Of a stretch of DNA of 64,000 bases, positions 23,806 to 35,886 are shown piece after piece. The stretch lies in NCBI GenBank assembly GCA_028532985.1, contig JANCIK010000012.1:1054001-1118000 (forward strand). Direction: 5' to 3'. A program made the position numbers and the translations under genes. Position 1 is the stretch's first letter. Every line of letters starts with the position of its first letter. Source of the stretch: Stropharia rugosoannulata. Taxonomy: Eukaryota; Basidiomycota; Agaricomycetes; Agaricales; Strophariaceae. Under the pieces are notes generated by a model that was not told where the DNA came from, made no database searches, and saw nothing but the letters and a program-made list of their open reading frames with translations.

Positions 23806-25101
23806 CTAATTGCGCAACTTCTCGAGCCAATTCACCACCTCTTCTGCCCACTCTTCGCCCTCCCCGGTGCTCAGAGCCCAGTTTAAGCTGATATGGTTAT
23901 GCCCCTTGGCAATAATGCGCATCGGCGCATTTCCCGTCTTCTCCCTCACCTCCGCGGAGAACAAATTCCCCGCGTCAATAAGCCAGTCCGGCTCCCGCTC
24001 GCCCTCAACCATGAGCAACGCAGGCAGCCGAGCAACTGCTGATGGCGCGAGCCTACGGTACAAGTGCAGCGGATCGTTTGCCTGCGCGTCCTCCAGCGTG
24101 CCCCAGTACGATGCATGCACGCTCGCAGTCGGCCACGCGTGCGTCATCGCGCTGAGGTCGTACGGCGGGCTCTCAAGCACCGCGGCGCGGATGCGCGCGC
24201 GCAGCGGGTCGTCGGGCGGTAGCACCCCACGGTGAAAGAGCATCGTCGCGATGTGTGCCGCGCCCGCGGAGTGTCCCAGGAACACGAGTGCTTCGAGGTC
24301 GGGATCGAGGTTAAGAGACGGCGGCGCTGCGGCGACCCAGTCTGATGTATGCGCCACCACCCAGCGCACGGCGTCCCGGACGTCCTCGGACGACCCGGGG
24401 AAGACTGTGTGCGGGACCAGACGGTAGTCGGGGATTACGACGACGTAGCCCCGGCGGGCAAAGAACGCAGCGACACATGCATATACGAGCCCGAAGGTAC
24501 GTGGTGAGATGCTGCGATCGCCAGTGTTGAACCCGCCGCCGTAGATGAAAAACATGACGGGCATCTTCTTCTCTTGGCCATCCATACCACTGGGAGCTGG
24601 TGAAGGGGGATAGTATACATCTAGCTAAATAGCAGCAGGCAGCAGGGTTTAGCAAAACCGTATTGAATTTGTACATAACGCAACATACCTGGTGTCTGTC
24701 CGTCTCGCCATACTTGAAAGTTGCCTTCGCGACCTCCTTTATAAAGTTCTTCTTAGCTTTCAGTAAGGGCGCGAAAGCAGCTACAGCTGGGCATAGTCAA
24801 AGCCATATGTCAGCCAATATTTTCGGCTGGGTGGGTGTTACGCGGCGACAAATAAACGCCTACTTGGATCAACAACAGCAGCGATGTCCCTATCCTTGAA
24901 CGCGGCAATGATATCCATGGCGGGCATTTCTATCGATGGAAGCGGCAGAGGTTGAAGAGGGTTTGTGGCCGTCCATGATTTATAGTCGCGATCGAAGTTA
25001 GCAACTCGGGAGGCGTCAATCAGGTGATGGGCCCAAGATGGGCCTCCTATAAAATCAGCACTGGGATTGCTCTCACCTATTCGCCGCTCCCTGAACTCCA
25101 A
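23806..25101 (-). CDS. Alpha/beta hydrolase fold esterase (HSL/kynurenine-formamidase-like)
   Basis: Three exons: 25101-24864, 24751-24689 and 24620-23806, giving 371 residues. An oxyanion-hole motif IYGGGFNTG, the nucleophile elbow GHSAGA, an acid region (LLMVEGERE) and a His (GHNHISL) make up a complete alpha/beta hydrolase triad. The 5' splice chain preserves the expected lead-in ELYKGGREGNFQVW before DVYYPPS. The acceptor of exon 2 (GCTAAG) is weak, so the first junction is the least certain part. Substrate cannot be predicted beyond small esters or amides. The enzyme has no signal peptide and is probably cytosolic. Confidence 0.85.
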
Positions 25102-25301
25102 TAATTACCATTATATATTAACAGTTGTGCTTTAGTGCTCTGTAACGAATTGTAAGAAAGCAGTGCGAGCAGAGTATGAGAATGTGTATAAGATTCATAT
25201 GATTGCAAATACATGATGCAGAACGGACAGAATTTACCGAATACAGATTTTAACCTTGCTTTGAGATAATAGAATTAGAAAGATAAAGGAATTGAGATAA
25301 A

Positions 25302-26596
25302 TTACACCACAGAAGTGGTAGTTGTAGCAGCAGCGGTTACTACGGTCGCAGTCACCGTCGCCGCCGTCGCGGTCACGGCCGTTGGTTCAGCCTCCCCATC
25401 GGGATCGCCGTCTGCATCGATATCTGCATCATGATCATCTAGGAGGCGGTTAGTCAGAGAGAAGATATAACAGTCATATATATCGTACCTGGTGTGTACC
25501 GGAATGGTTCAGCTGGTTCATTTTCTATGGAGGAACGGGTTAATACTTCTTCACTCTTGGTCTTGTTCGAAGTCTGACCTTTATTAGATCCACCCAGACT
25601 TGAGGCGCCATCAGCATCCATAACACCGGCATTGACTGCTGCCAGGACTGCATCCTCTTCTTCGTGTTCAACAGTACTATCTGCTTGAGGTTCAGGTTCC
25701 GTAATAGTGACAACTTGTTCCTTCGGCGCAGCTTTCCGTTTCTCCAGTACGACTCCTTCAAAGAACACTTTGCTCGTCGGCTTACCAACCGCAGCCTGAA
25801 TTTTCCTTGGTCGGCCTCTGGGTTTCTTGGGCTTATCCTCCGTATTAGCGGACTGGGGCTTGCTCTTGCTCTTCGGCTGCACCACATCGCTCTTCCTCGG
25901 GCGACCCCGTCCTCGGTACGCAGTTGATGCAGATTCCGTTGCTCCACCAGCGGTATCCTTCTTCTCCTGGGTCTCCGCACTGGCACCAGCAGATGCGCCT
26001 TCAACTACCGTCTCACCCTCGGGAGCACTCTTCCTCGGTCGGCCCCTTCTCTTCTTTGTGGTAGAGCTGGACTCATCCTTGTTCTCGCCAGGCTTGTCAT
26101 TATCTTGCTTGTTTTCGCCATTCTTATTGCTCTTGCGCGGCCGACCAGGCCTGCGAGGCGAACTCGAAGACCGCTCCGGCGTCGCTTCCCTGACTTTGAC
26201 ACGCTTGATACCCTTATAGCGGGTGTTATATCCATCCGCGCCTTCAGTCTCGTCCTCGTTGTTTGACTCTACCACATGTTCACTCTTTCTTTTACCGGGA
26301 GACCTGGTAGCCTCATGGGTAGTCGCAGATTTCCGTTGAGATTGGATGTGAATCACCACAGCCTTCACAGCTGCATCGACTAAGTAGTAAATATATCAGC
26401 ATCTTAACGGAAGTAAAATAGATAAAATCTTACGATTTCGTGCTTGGATATCCCGAAGGAATTCAATCATGTCTTCCTTCTTAGCTGGCGGGAAGTAATT
26501 GAGCCCTTGGCTGGAATTTTGCACGAGTTGGGTGCATACAAGACGGAGACAATCCGCCTTCAGTAGGTCCCAGGGAAATTCGGTGTTTTTCCCCAT
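25302..26596 (-). CDS. AT-hook DNA-binding protein with four AT-hooks
   Basis: Three exons: 26596-26434, 26379-25489 and 25438-25302, giving 396 residues. Four AT-hook cores lie between about residues 120 and 260: RRPGRPRK, KRRGRPRK, RGRGRPRK and KPRGRPRK, embedded in lysine- and acid-rich disordered sequence. The N-terminal about 55 residues form a short helical domain (PWDLLKADCLRLVCTQLV) that may resemble a SAP-type fold. The C-terminus is an Ala/Thr/Val repeat tail. AT-hooks bind the minor groove of AT-rich DNA, so a chromatin-associated role is likely, but the target is unknown. Only the AT-hooks are diagnostic. Confidence 0.85.
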
Positions 26597-27040
26597 ATTT
26601 ATTCCAGTATTGGCTGTCGTCTTTGCGCTTGTGGAAGCTAGATAAGTATGAGGATAGGTGACAACGACGAGTAACTGGCCCAAAGCTGGCCGACAATTGC
26701 CTTCCGTCTGTGGTCACTGCCTCAGTCACATGTATAGCTGTCACACCTTACACACCATCCTTACACTTTGCTTACATTTACCTTCAACTTGCCTTACACT
26801 GGTTTATTCCGTCTTACATTGGATGCAAGATGTAAGACTAAGTGGCCTTCATATATGAACATCATGTTCGCACTTATACGTAAAAATGGAAGCGCAAGTT
26901 GAGCTCAAATTTGGCTCAAGTTATTATTTCAATTGTAACTTATACAGAAAGGAGTGTCAGTTTGATGTTCAGTTTGCATAATTTACTAGATGGAGCAGAA
27001 ATTTGTAGTATAATCAAAGGAGTGTCTTTGGGAGTTGAGT
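26597..27040. other. Intergenic, 5' of AT-hook gene and 3' of carboxylesterase
   Basis: Both flanking genes are on the minus strand. Positions 26700-26830 contain repeated CTTACA-type pyrimidine tracts on the plus strand. No further gene or RNA is supportable. Confidence 0.4.
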
Positions 27041-29518
27041 CTAAACGGGATAAAGACCAGAGATATTGACGAGGTCACTCAGTGGCACCGCTCTGTAAGT
27101 ATCATTTGTGATGGTTGGTGGTGCCGTGTCCGTGAATGTATAGAGGTTAGGCAATGCCTTGGTATATTGCGGCCATGCAGTTGGGGTGGAAGGGTCGTTC
27201 GGGTCCAGGGATACAACAAAGTTGATCAACGGGTCAACCAAAATGCCAGTTGCGATGTCCGAGGAGTGGTACTACATTAAGATTCAACGCCGGGTTAGCC
27301 AGTACTCAATACGAATATCGGGGAGATAACTAACAGATCCAAGAACAGAGGCATTCTTAAGGACCTTGCTCACTAACAGTTAAAAGATACTTAGCAATGA
27401 CTACAACCCTGTGCCTTTGTCATCTGACTTACGGTAAGACCAAACTTTCTGCTTTCCTGAGATGCTTTGGAGGAAGTATCTCTTTGGTCCCTGGAACGCA
27501 ATGTCGCCTTGGAATGCCGCAATGCGCTTGTACTGGGGATATACAGTGTTGTTACTTCCGGTGTCGAAGGGCGACCCGTCGGCAGGATTTGAAGGATAAT
27601 CGGCCACCATTTGTGCGATTTGCGCATCAGTTGCGGTAGGAGCATACACAGTTTTAACGAAATCGACAAAATCAGCGTCGGTACTATATCATTTCAGTTA
27701 GTCCTATAATTGAATATGCGCGAGAGCTACTACTCCTTACGTGACGTTGGTTTGCGCAAGAGAGAAGACGGTTCCTTCATCATCAACATTTCCTATTACA
27801 AAAAGTTAAAGGCTGTATCAATGTGGATGGTCGAAGTATTGTGTACCAGAAACAATTGGTATCTTTGCGACTTTGCCTGCTTTGATTTGCGAGAAGGGTG
27901 TTTGTTGCAAGAAGACACCATCAACATGCGGGGTCCAAGCAAGTGATAATCCCTGTCATAGAGAATGAAATAAAAACGAATTGTTAATGATCATATTAAA
28001 TCGAACGCACTTGGTAAGACATATAGTTGGGAGTATTGTTGATAGCATCAGAAAGGACATCGAAAGGCGCAGTCCTGAGACAGGCCAAAGTGCTGGCAGC
28101 CTTGGTGCAGTTGGTCTCTGCTACGAGGAAGTCGTAGTATTTCTGATGCGAACATTAGCTACATCCGTCTCATATACTGATGCGTAATGATCACTTACTT
28201 GACCGTTAGTGAGCGGACCAACGGAGACTGGGGCACCAGACTGCATGAAAGCTCCGCGGAAGAGGTTGTCTGCTTTACCTCCAAACGCTAGCATATGGAA
28301 GGAGGCCGAGATTGCGCCAGCCGATTGACCCCAGCTGCATAGAAATAGTTTAATAAATAATGCATTTGAATTCTTTTTAGAACTAACTGACATTGTGATC
28401 TTGGATGGGTCCCCACCGAAGCTGCGAATATACTTCTTCGTCCACTGCATCGCAAGTCGTTCTTAAGAGTGTACAAATTAGTGTTCAAATTCTATTTCAC
28501 AGAAGACAAAGGTATGGGGCACTGACGATCGTACAATCCAAAGTTACCCAACTTCTCTTTTTGGACTTCGGCACTTGCTAGAAAGCCAAAGGCTGCAAAA
28601 ACGATCAATTCTTGCTGTTTCAAAAAAATCGATCATACTTACCGGAAACCCTAGAGAAATGTCATGTTGTATCAGATAAAATTTATTTCTTGAGTAAAAG
28701 CGGTGTGCACCTATAGTTCATAGACACAAAAATTATAGGTTTTCCTAGCTGAGCAGACCGGGTTACGACAGATGTACCCAGATCATCGTAGCTGTGCAAA
28801 TGTGTTTAAATTATCTCAAAGACCGGTGATGCGAAGGCACTCACGATGTTGTGTCTCCTGCTTCAAAGCCGCCTAGTATAAAGCAATTAGACGAAACACC
28901 GGCGCATACATTACCGGCATTAGCTCACCGCCATATATCCACTGTAAAAGCCTTGTTAACAAGGTATTTTTAACTTTAGGTATTATGGAGGCAACACTTA
29001 CAATAACGACAGGAAGCTTGTCGGAAGAGCGTGCGCCAGCAGGTCGGATAATGTTAACAGAGAGACCTGCACACGCATTTTTAGCTTGCAACGTAATGAA
29101 TAGATAAACTGAGCCCACAGTCCTCGCTGGACGGAGCGTTGTCACGAGTTGCAAGATATTTCAGAGTTGCTCTCTCTTGCAATTCGGAGGAACGCCTCGC
29201 CAGTCCCGAAGATGAGATAAGCTGAGTAGGGCAAGACGGGCCATAAGCAGTGGCATTCAACGGTTTAAAGTACGCTGGTATGGGCTGAGGCAACGAGAAA
29301 CGACTTGAATTAAGACAAGTGAGTTTTTAAGCAGGCAAGGATGATACAATAATCATGACTTACGCCGCTGTGGCATATGGGATGCCCAGGAACTTCGTCA
29401 CCGTGCCGAAGTTGCCACCTTGTACGACCGAGTAACCAAGAACAGCAGTGGTAGAAGCATTCAGAGCGAGAGATGAAACGAGAGGCAGGGCAAAGACCAA
29501 AGCGAAGACACCCTTCAT
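27041..29518 (-). CDS. Secreted type-B carboxylesterase/lipase, 16 exons with 8-nt and 13-nt microexons
   Basis: Sixteen exons: 29518-29364, 29303-29110, 29066-29002, 28941-28929, 28872-28845, 28791-28711, 28650-28643, 28592-28527, 28461-28392, 28334-28199, 28142-28011, 27952-27847, 27792-27741, 27683-27433, 27372-27335 and 27271-27041. They sum to 541 residues. A signal peptide (MKGVFALVFALPLVSSLAL) precedes the fold. The catalytic triad is complete: Ser in GQSAGA, acidic residue in NVDDEGT, His in YHSSDI. The oxyanion region WIYGGGFEAG is assembled from three exons. The family includes Geotrichum/Candida-type lipases and extracellular esterases that act on acyl esters. The enzyme is probably secreted. 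Exon 7 is only 8 nt and exon 4 only 13 nt, so automated prediction will probably break this gene. Confidence 0.92.
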
Positions 29519-31555
29519 TTTGGAAGACGAGAAGAAGGTGAAAGTGGGCGGATTCGAAACAGGAACTAGCATATAGTTGCTATAAGTATACTTCCCGTCG
29601 GAGACACGGTGAAACGACTAAAAGCCCCTCGCGTATTCTTATGCACGGGCGAATAGCCATATGGAATTAAGCGATGGACAGATATCAAATCGCAGGATGC
29701 ACGCACAGGGAAGATCCTGGAAGATCAGGTGTGCCAATAGATATTGCACTCCATGCCTCGTACCTGGACAGTAGGGCGAGGCTCGTCGACAGCATAGAGC
29801 ACCGTCAGTTTGGACGAATAACAACGTTCCTCATACTAAACTTCCACACGTTTCTCGTCCAGGACTCGTACCAAACGGAACTTGTAGTTACCTAATTATC
29901 GCAAACGAAGTCAGCAAAGTCGCTGGCAAAGCTGACTGATATGCATTACAACATCAAAGATGACGCGGTCCTTATCGAAAGAGCGGCGGTTGTCCAGCGT
30001 CGAGGGTGTACGTTGAAGACTGGCTGTTGATTGCAAGACAGAGTTGTGAGTTCAGGTAAATTTAGGAGATTGTCGGGAGATTGTGCATCCAGGAACAGCG
30101 GAAACCAAGCGGATACACAAATTTTTCACATTCGTTAGTCCATTTCTTCTACGTATTCTCGAGTCCCATGCAACCTTGGTGCGAGGATCTCTCGAATTTT
30201 CAAACCAATGTCACCAGTTGATGAATCGAAGAGAAGCGGACTGCCACGTGGATAGGGATGATGTAACCACCTGAGCTGCGGAGGCTTTACTACATTGTGT
30301 TCAACAAGTTCCAATAGGTTCCTCCTTCATGCTACCTTGTGCCCATTTGTACCACTTATTCGGACGATCAAGCTGGCCAACTCGGAGTTAAGGCATAGAA
30401 ACAGAAAAACAGTGCTGGCGGCAACGATATCATGTTAATAAGCGACTGCGAATAACTAGACTGTTATATGGAAAGCTTGGGCCGTCTGACGGGACTTGTT
30501 AATTGTCATCTGGGGTGGTCCCAGAGACAAGACTCGGGAAAATTTCACAATTTATTTCTACTATCTATCTCATACCCCACAGCTTTAACCCCGTTTCGTT
30601 CGGCTCAGTGTTGGCCCAATGCAAATCGTCCAAACCTAATTCCAAATTGGTTCCACACATCTGGTATGAGCATTGTGCGCGTCTGCAAAAATGCGTCTGC
30701 AGGCTCAAGATTGGTTGAAGACAAGGTCAAGAAGACCTGAATATCAACCATTGGATTTGTACTTCGCAGAATATCGCTCCCCTGTAGCAGAATCATACCA
30801 GTAGACTGGTTAGGCAGCTCTGGAGGCTGAAAGAAGACAAGCAGCGGCCTATACTTACGCAAAAACTGAACCAATGAAAACAAAAATCACGAATTAAAAG
30901 AAAATGCAAGTATGTACCTTTCGCCAGAGAAGCCTGTACATCATACAATCAAAGTGTTCAGCGATTCTTTAACAGCAAATCTCCGTTTCAGCAAGATTTA
31001 CTATGTCCAGTGCGCGACGCTGAAGCATACTTTTTCAGGGTACTGCGCACCGCGTATTCCTTGGTATGATGTATGTATGTATCTGCACATTTTGAGCGCG
31101 TCCTTAACCAGGCCTAATGAATACATAAGGCTTTGTGGTCATCTCAGCCGTTGATAACTTACTCTTTTAATAGGACAGCCTAAACGGTAAGTAAGCAGCG
31201 GCGGGTAAAGTGTGTATAAGAGACGTTCTGAACTTGCATTAGACTTCATACAGCTGCGTTATTATGTTTTCGGCTATGTCTTTCCAGTCCGGCATATTCC
31301 GCCTGTTTTCGCTATGAATGATCGTCGGAGGTCGTTGCCTGTCGTTGCCGGAAATCTTCGTTGTTATGAACAAGTCGCCTGGACTTCCTATCTTTTCATA
31401 ATAGTGTCGGGCAACGATTTTGCAAACCTTCACGCACACACTCCTTTCGGCCGCGGGGACTAGCCTGAATGTTGTAGGTACGTCCAATGTAACAAAGGCC
31501 ACTTTGAGCCACTTTCTCCACTTTATCTAACACGAAAGAACGACAGCAAACAGAT
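29519..31555. other. Two-kilobase interval with at most an unidentified small gene
   Basis: No family is recognised. On the minus strand, 31502-31239 (87 codons) reads as a compact soluble sequence (VCVKVCKIVARHYYEKIG then NDRQRPPTIIHSEN) with more protein-like composition than surrounding frames, and 30883-30605 is open as well. They could be exons of one unidentified minus-strand gene, but I could not find a convincing splice chain. The promoter of the SLATT gene should lie near 31450-31555. Confidence 0.3.
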
Positions 31556-32585
31556 ATGTACCCCGACAATGATATCCGTAATAACACCTCATCCAAATTA
31601 CATCTGCCCGCCAGTACGGAAGGCTCGACAACGCGTCTTATAGATGGAACATCTCAGTCAGAACCCCGCCTTGGACAGACCGCTCCGCATGAAGCCACAG
31701 AACGCGTAACTTTCAGCTCAAGCGCGCCAGTAGAGTTCGACTTGCAAGGAAATCGTCCTCGCTACGCTCCTTTAAGCGTAGGCGACAACGCGCAATACAT
31801 AACATACGATATGCCACTACCTCCTGTCCCGCCCCAACTCCACATAGAGGACCCAGAGAATTTGGCAGAACACCCTGATCCGCGCCGCACTCCTTTGAGC
31901 GTGCACAGAGAGTCGCGAAGGATGCAGTCTGGGATCGACTGGATTGTCCCCCTGTCGTCCTCTGGGGAGAAAGTGGCACCGTTTCGCCAAAAAACGGTCG
32001 GCGAACGCCTTGAGCCCACACTGATGACCGCGATCGGGGAGAAGGACAAATATACACTCAACGCAAAGATGACGGGATACGCCCTAAATATCGCAATCGG
32101 TCTTCAAGTCCTTCTTGGATCCCTTACTACTGGATTGGCGGTTGTGGTCAGCGGGCGCCAGGTGAGTATTTTTCTCTGTGAATTTTGCTCTCTCGACTAA
32201 TTCTTTGTTAGGCCCAAGTTACAACGGCTGTACTAGGTGCATCAATATTTAATTATATACTTCTAAATATCATCATGCTCAACGTTGACTCCAAGGGGGG
32301 TTCTCCACACTCGTCGCGTCGTATCTCGCCCGCGCAAGAGGCTCGAATGAACCCGAGCTATCCATAGCGCGAGTAAAGGACCTCGAACAATTCATTCGTG
32401 AGTGTCAAGCCTTTAAGCTAGATCATGGGCACGACACGGGATCCAAGTTCGACGATGACATCGCTCGTTTTCGGGATCGGTTTGAAGAGCTTCTAGGCAA
32501 TGCAAATGGGTATGTCCCCACTTTTGTCTCTTTCATAATTTCCTAACATATTATAAGGGAACGCAAACTATCTCCACCCGCTTAA
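31556..32585 (+). CDS. Fungal SLATT-domain two-transmembrane protein
   Basis: Four exons: 31556-32161, 32212-32236, 32296-32509 and 32558-32585, giving 290 residues. The N-terminal about 165 residues are disordered, with Pro-rich and charged stretches. A SLATT core follows: a pre-helix TVGERLEPTLMTAIGEKDKY, a first membrane hairpin arm ALNIAIGLQVLLGSLTTGLA, the second arm ending LGGFSTLVASYLARARG, and a C-terminal helix with VKDLEQFIRE and FEELLGNANGERK. The intron at 32237-32295 restores the conserved LGGFSTL. SLATT proteins are proposed as membrane pore-forming effectors in nucleotide-based conflict systems; in fungi the function is untested. Exon 2 is only 25 nt. Confidence 0.85.
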
Positions 32586-33179
32586 CGAACATCTCCCCTC
32601 CAGTCTACACATCATTATACAATCATGCCTATCACTCAGCTACACGCTCATGGATACCCTTCCTTCTTTAACTCATCATGTTTATCACATTGTCATCATA
32701 CAATACTACTACCTACTAACCTCACGTACATAACATCTAATGTATAATCTCTATCTGTTACTAGGTCTTGTGTGGAATAATAGCATTAACTAGTACGACG
32801 AGACTAATGACATAATTATCTTTCTGGTTCTTTGACTTTCCCATCATAAGTACTAGTAAGTAGTACCTACTTTACATACTTGCTTGATGCATTTATGGTG
32901 TCTGCGTAGTTTACTGACATACTATTACATGTTCTACTGTTTACTAGCGTGCTGAATACATAGTACTTAAGCGTTCTGGATCCCTCATTACCTGCGTCTG
33001 GCATCCATGATGATCCACAGGAGCTCAACGCGCGTCTGGCGCGACGAGTTATGGACGCGCCGCAGCACGTGAGTGTATATCTGTCCCATAACGACGCTGT
33101 GACACTGACACCCCTTCTTAGATAAATAGCGCCCGTTCCCCATCACTTCTGAAGCAACTTATCTTGAAAGTGTACTACA
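32586..33179. other. Intergenic between SLATT gene and NC2-alpha
   Basis: AT-rich stretch with repeated TACTA/AGTAGT motifs (for example about 32700-32950), probably the SLATT 3' UTR and the NC2-alpha promoter. A short open segment about 32978-33068 is followed by a GTGAGTG-like donor, which might be a 5' leader exon of the next gene. It cannot be confirmed. Confidence 0.4.
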
Positions 33180-34039
33180 ATGAAGAATAAGAACAAGCAG
33201 ACAAAGTTCCCTGTGGTGAGTTCTCTCCGCCCGACCGCTGTGTCGCACACTAGCCAGCAACTGGTGCATTGGATCTCATTAAAGATTGTCTCCTTCCTTT
33301 CGCCCGGCGCGGCACCTTATAGGCCCGGATAAAGAAGATCATGCAGAAGGACGAGGAGGTGGGCAAGGTCGCGCAGGCGACGCCCATAGTGATATGTGCG
33401 TGTTACTCGTCCGGATTCTGGCGCTATCCCATCTCACGCTGTTGTGCTTCCATTCGCTAGCGAAGGCGCTCGAGTTATTCCTGGGGCTGATCATAGACGA
33501 GGCAAGCAAAGTTACTAAGGAGCGGGGGTCCAAGAAGGTCGAGGCGTATCACTTGTGAGCAGGGCAGTTAGAGCTCGATATGCGTAACTCATTCACACTG
33601 CCATTGTCATTCGCGCTTTCACAGGAAACATGCTGTAGAGACAACAGAGACGCTTGATTTCCTTAAGGAACTTGTTCAGGACGTACCGGATCCCTCTGCA
33701 GGCGGCACGATTGATCTCGAGGCGGAGAACGCTGAGGGCAAGAAAAAGCGTGGCAAGGGCCGCAGAGCACCCGCAGATCCAAATGCGCCTAAACGCCGGC
33801 GCAAAAAGAAGGGAGAATCAGAGCCTGGTGAGGGAGAGGACGTGCAGGCAGCTGGTGCAGGTACAAAAACACCGCCTGACCAGGAGGAAGACGTGGAGAT
33901 GCAAGATGATCAAGATGAATATGATGAAGACGAAGATACACGGCCTAGCGGTGGTGGATCTCTTTCATACCGTCCACAAAGTCCAAGCGAAGGCGAGGAG
34001 GAAGAAGAGGACAAACCCTACATACCAAGAAAGAAATGA
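33180..34039 (+). CDS. bur6: NC2-alpha / DRAP1-like histone-fold transcription repressor subunit
   Basis: Four exons: 33180-33215, 33323-33395, 33461-33554 and 33625-34039, giving 205 residues. The histone fold spans about residues 9-95 (TKFPVARIKKIMQKDEEVGK, KALELFLGLIIDEA, KVEAYHLKHAVET), matching the NC2-alpha/Bur6 family closely. It heterodimerises with NC2-beta (Dr1) and clamps TBP on promoters, repressing or activating RNA polymerase II initiation in the nucleus. The tail is basic (KKRGKGRR, KRRRKKK), then highly acidic, and ends PYIPRKK. Related histone-fold subunits such as Dpb3 or NF-YC are less likely because of the RIKKIMQ start and the LKHAVE segment. Confidence 0.9.
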
Positions 34040-34619
34040 TGTAATGGCTAGTAGTATACATAATGTCTAGTGTAATATAGGAACCATCTCATCTTGACGG
34101 GTGTACTATAGATATTGCACTTCAGGGCTCAGACCTTATACGGTAAACGGGTTTGAAGTCGTACATGATTTATTGGTGTTGTAGTGAAGTCAGTCAGTAT
34201 CAAGTTCAATATCAAGTTGTAGCAGTGTAGCATAGTCGAAGTTACGACTACCTGGGGACCTGCATTATTCAAGAATGCTCAAAGGGAGGTCCCTCACGTC
34301 GAGCTTGCGAAGGTTTAGTTGACCCTCGGACTTGTGATTTGTAGGCAAAACCCTGCTAGTCTAAGCTAAGCCCAATATGAGTGCTGTTAGATTAACTCGA
34401 CCTCTCCTCTTGTTACGAGTTGTTCTACTATCATATAAGGCATAAGAGAGACATGACCTTTCTTCATATCTAATGTTGAACCGCTGCAGGTTATTCAGCT
34501 TAAAGTGTTCACTGAGGACTACAGTGTTACTGACTCGGGAAGGCGCACAGTTGGACAATCTTTTAGTGCATGAACAAAGACAGGCCGTGTTATATCAGGT
34601 TGCGTAACTATATAGCCGT
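34040..34619. other. Convergent 3' intergenic between NC2-alpha and Sld5
   Basis: The two genes end towards each other, so these 580 bp are mostly 3' UTRs. No other gene is supportable. Confidence 0.4.
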
Positions 34620-35436
34620 TCATTTTAGACGAAGACGAGGAAGGTTTCGCGACGCACTCATTGGAGGGAAAAAGACCGGGGTATCATCGAGGTGCGACTG
34701 CTTTTCAGGTAGACTCTGCAAGACTTCGAGATAAAAATGCTGGTCCGTGAGTTGAGCATGCCTGCAGAACTTTTAGTATCATATCTACTTCCCTTAAGAA
34801 ATTGATTACCTGCTTGCATGATCGCGTTCTGCAGCCGTCAGGCGTGTCTGAATTTCGGCGTTGGTGGTGATAAATCGCGCATAACGTTCGATCTGCACTA
34901 ATATATATAAGCAGCTAGACAGAGAGTTTTCAAAGGTAGCGTACCTTGTACAGCCTACACCGAACGTAAGATCGGACAATGAACTTGACCCGCTCGATTT
35001 CTGCCTGGACTAGCGTGATACGCATGTGTTCCTCCTCCGATAACGCGGGGTCGCTACGCAATAAATGGACAGCATCCGACTAGCCACACAGTAGCAGCAA
35101 GGAGGACTAGGAATGAGCTCAGTAGTCTATTTGACACGCCTTGATTTAACCTACCTGGCGCCGGAGATGGTCCAGCAGCGCAGTCAGCAGCGCTTCTTGG
35201 GCAGGCAGGATATCGGGGGCGTGGCGCTCGTTCACCCAGTGGCGCGTCAGTTGTTCCAGGGGTGTCTCGACAAGTTCTTCCTCCATGAAATTGGGAACGC
35301 GATCCTCAGGGCCTGGCGGCATTGCCGCATCTCTCAAGTCATCATCATCGCTGCGGCGTGGAATTGGGCGCGAGGGTCCCGCAACGGGATCTTCGCCGGC
35401 ATCTCTCAAAAGTTCGTATTCTCGATCCCAGTCCAT
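34620..35436 (-). CDS. sld5: GINS complex subunit Sld5 (Psf4)
   Basis: Four exons: 35436-35155, 35079-34945, 34892-34810 and 34761-34620, giving 213 residues. The family signature ETPLEQLTRHWVNERHAPDI followed by LPAQEALLTALLDHLRRQ is clear, as are the helical core (MRITLVQAEIERVKFIVRSY, YARFITTNAEIQTRLT) and the beta-rich C-terminal domain ending RNLPRLRLK. Sld5 is one of four GINS subunits; with Cdc45 and Mcm2-7 it forms the CMG replicative helicase. The start at 35436 (MDWDREYE) is preferred; an in-frame Met further upstream would add unconserved residues. Length is near the usual 210-230. Confidence 0.95.
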
Positions 35437-35886
35437 CTGAGTTTTCTGGAAAGGGGATGTGGTTTGGATGTAAGCGTAAGAGTGGGATGCAATTAGATCA
35501 TGAATGAGTGTCGCGCTATAGGCCGCCCTAAAGTACATGCGTGACCGTCAGTTTCTACCTCCGCTTGTCTGCTTGTCTTGACTTCAACGTTGCTTCAACC
35601 TTTACTTAACTCAGGCCCAGGCTTCAGGCGGTATCTTGTCTTTCTCGAGCGACTTTTTGGCTCGTTTTAATTAAAATCTCTCAGAATTTTAATAACGTCT
35701 ACCGGTCGCGTCTGCTAATGTCTATCGGTCAGCTTTCGCGAGGCATACCCCTATTACCGGTTATAAATACGTCGCAGAAATAAGGAAAAGAACTTTCTGG
35801 TTCGTTATTTCCTCAGGATACGAATACTTCAACGTCAGGGCCTTATTGGCTCGAGTTCTCTGCTTTGGGGGCACTCTCGCTGGTCT
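35437..35886. promoter_or_regulatory. Divergent promoter region between Sld5 and a membrane protein gene
   Basis: 450 bp separate the two start codons, so the region must carry both promoters. It holds a TATAAATA box at about 35761-35768 (plus strand, about 120 bp upstream of the plus-strand start). Several CGCGA/TCGCG-type hexamers occur, for example at 35706 and 35738, but no MluI cell-cycle box (ACGCGT) was seen by eye. Confidence 0.4.
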
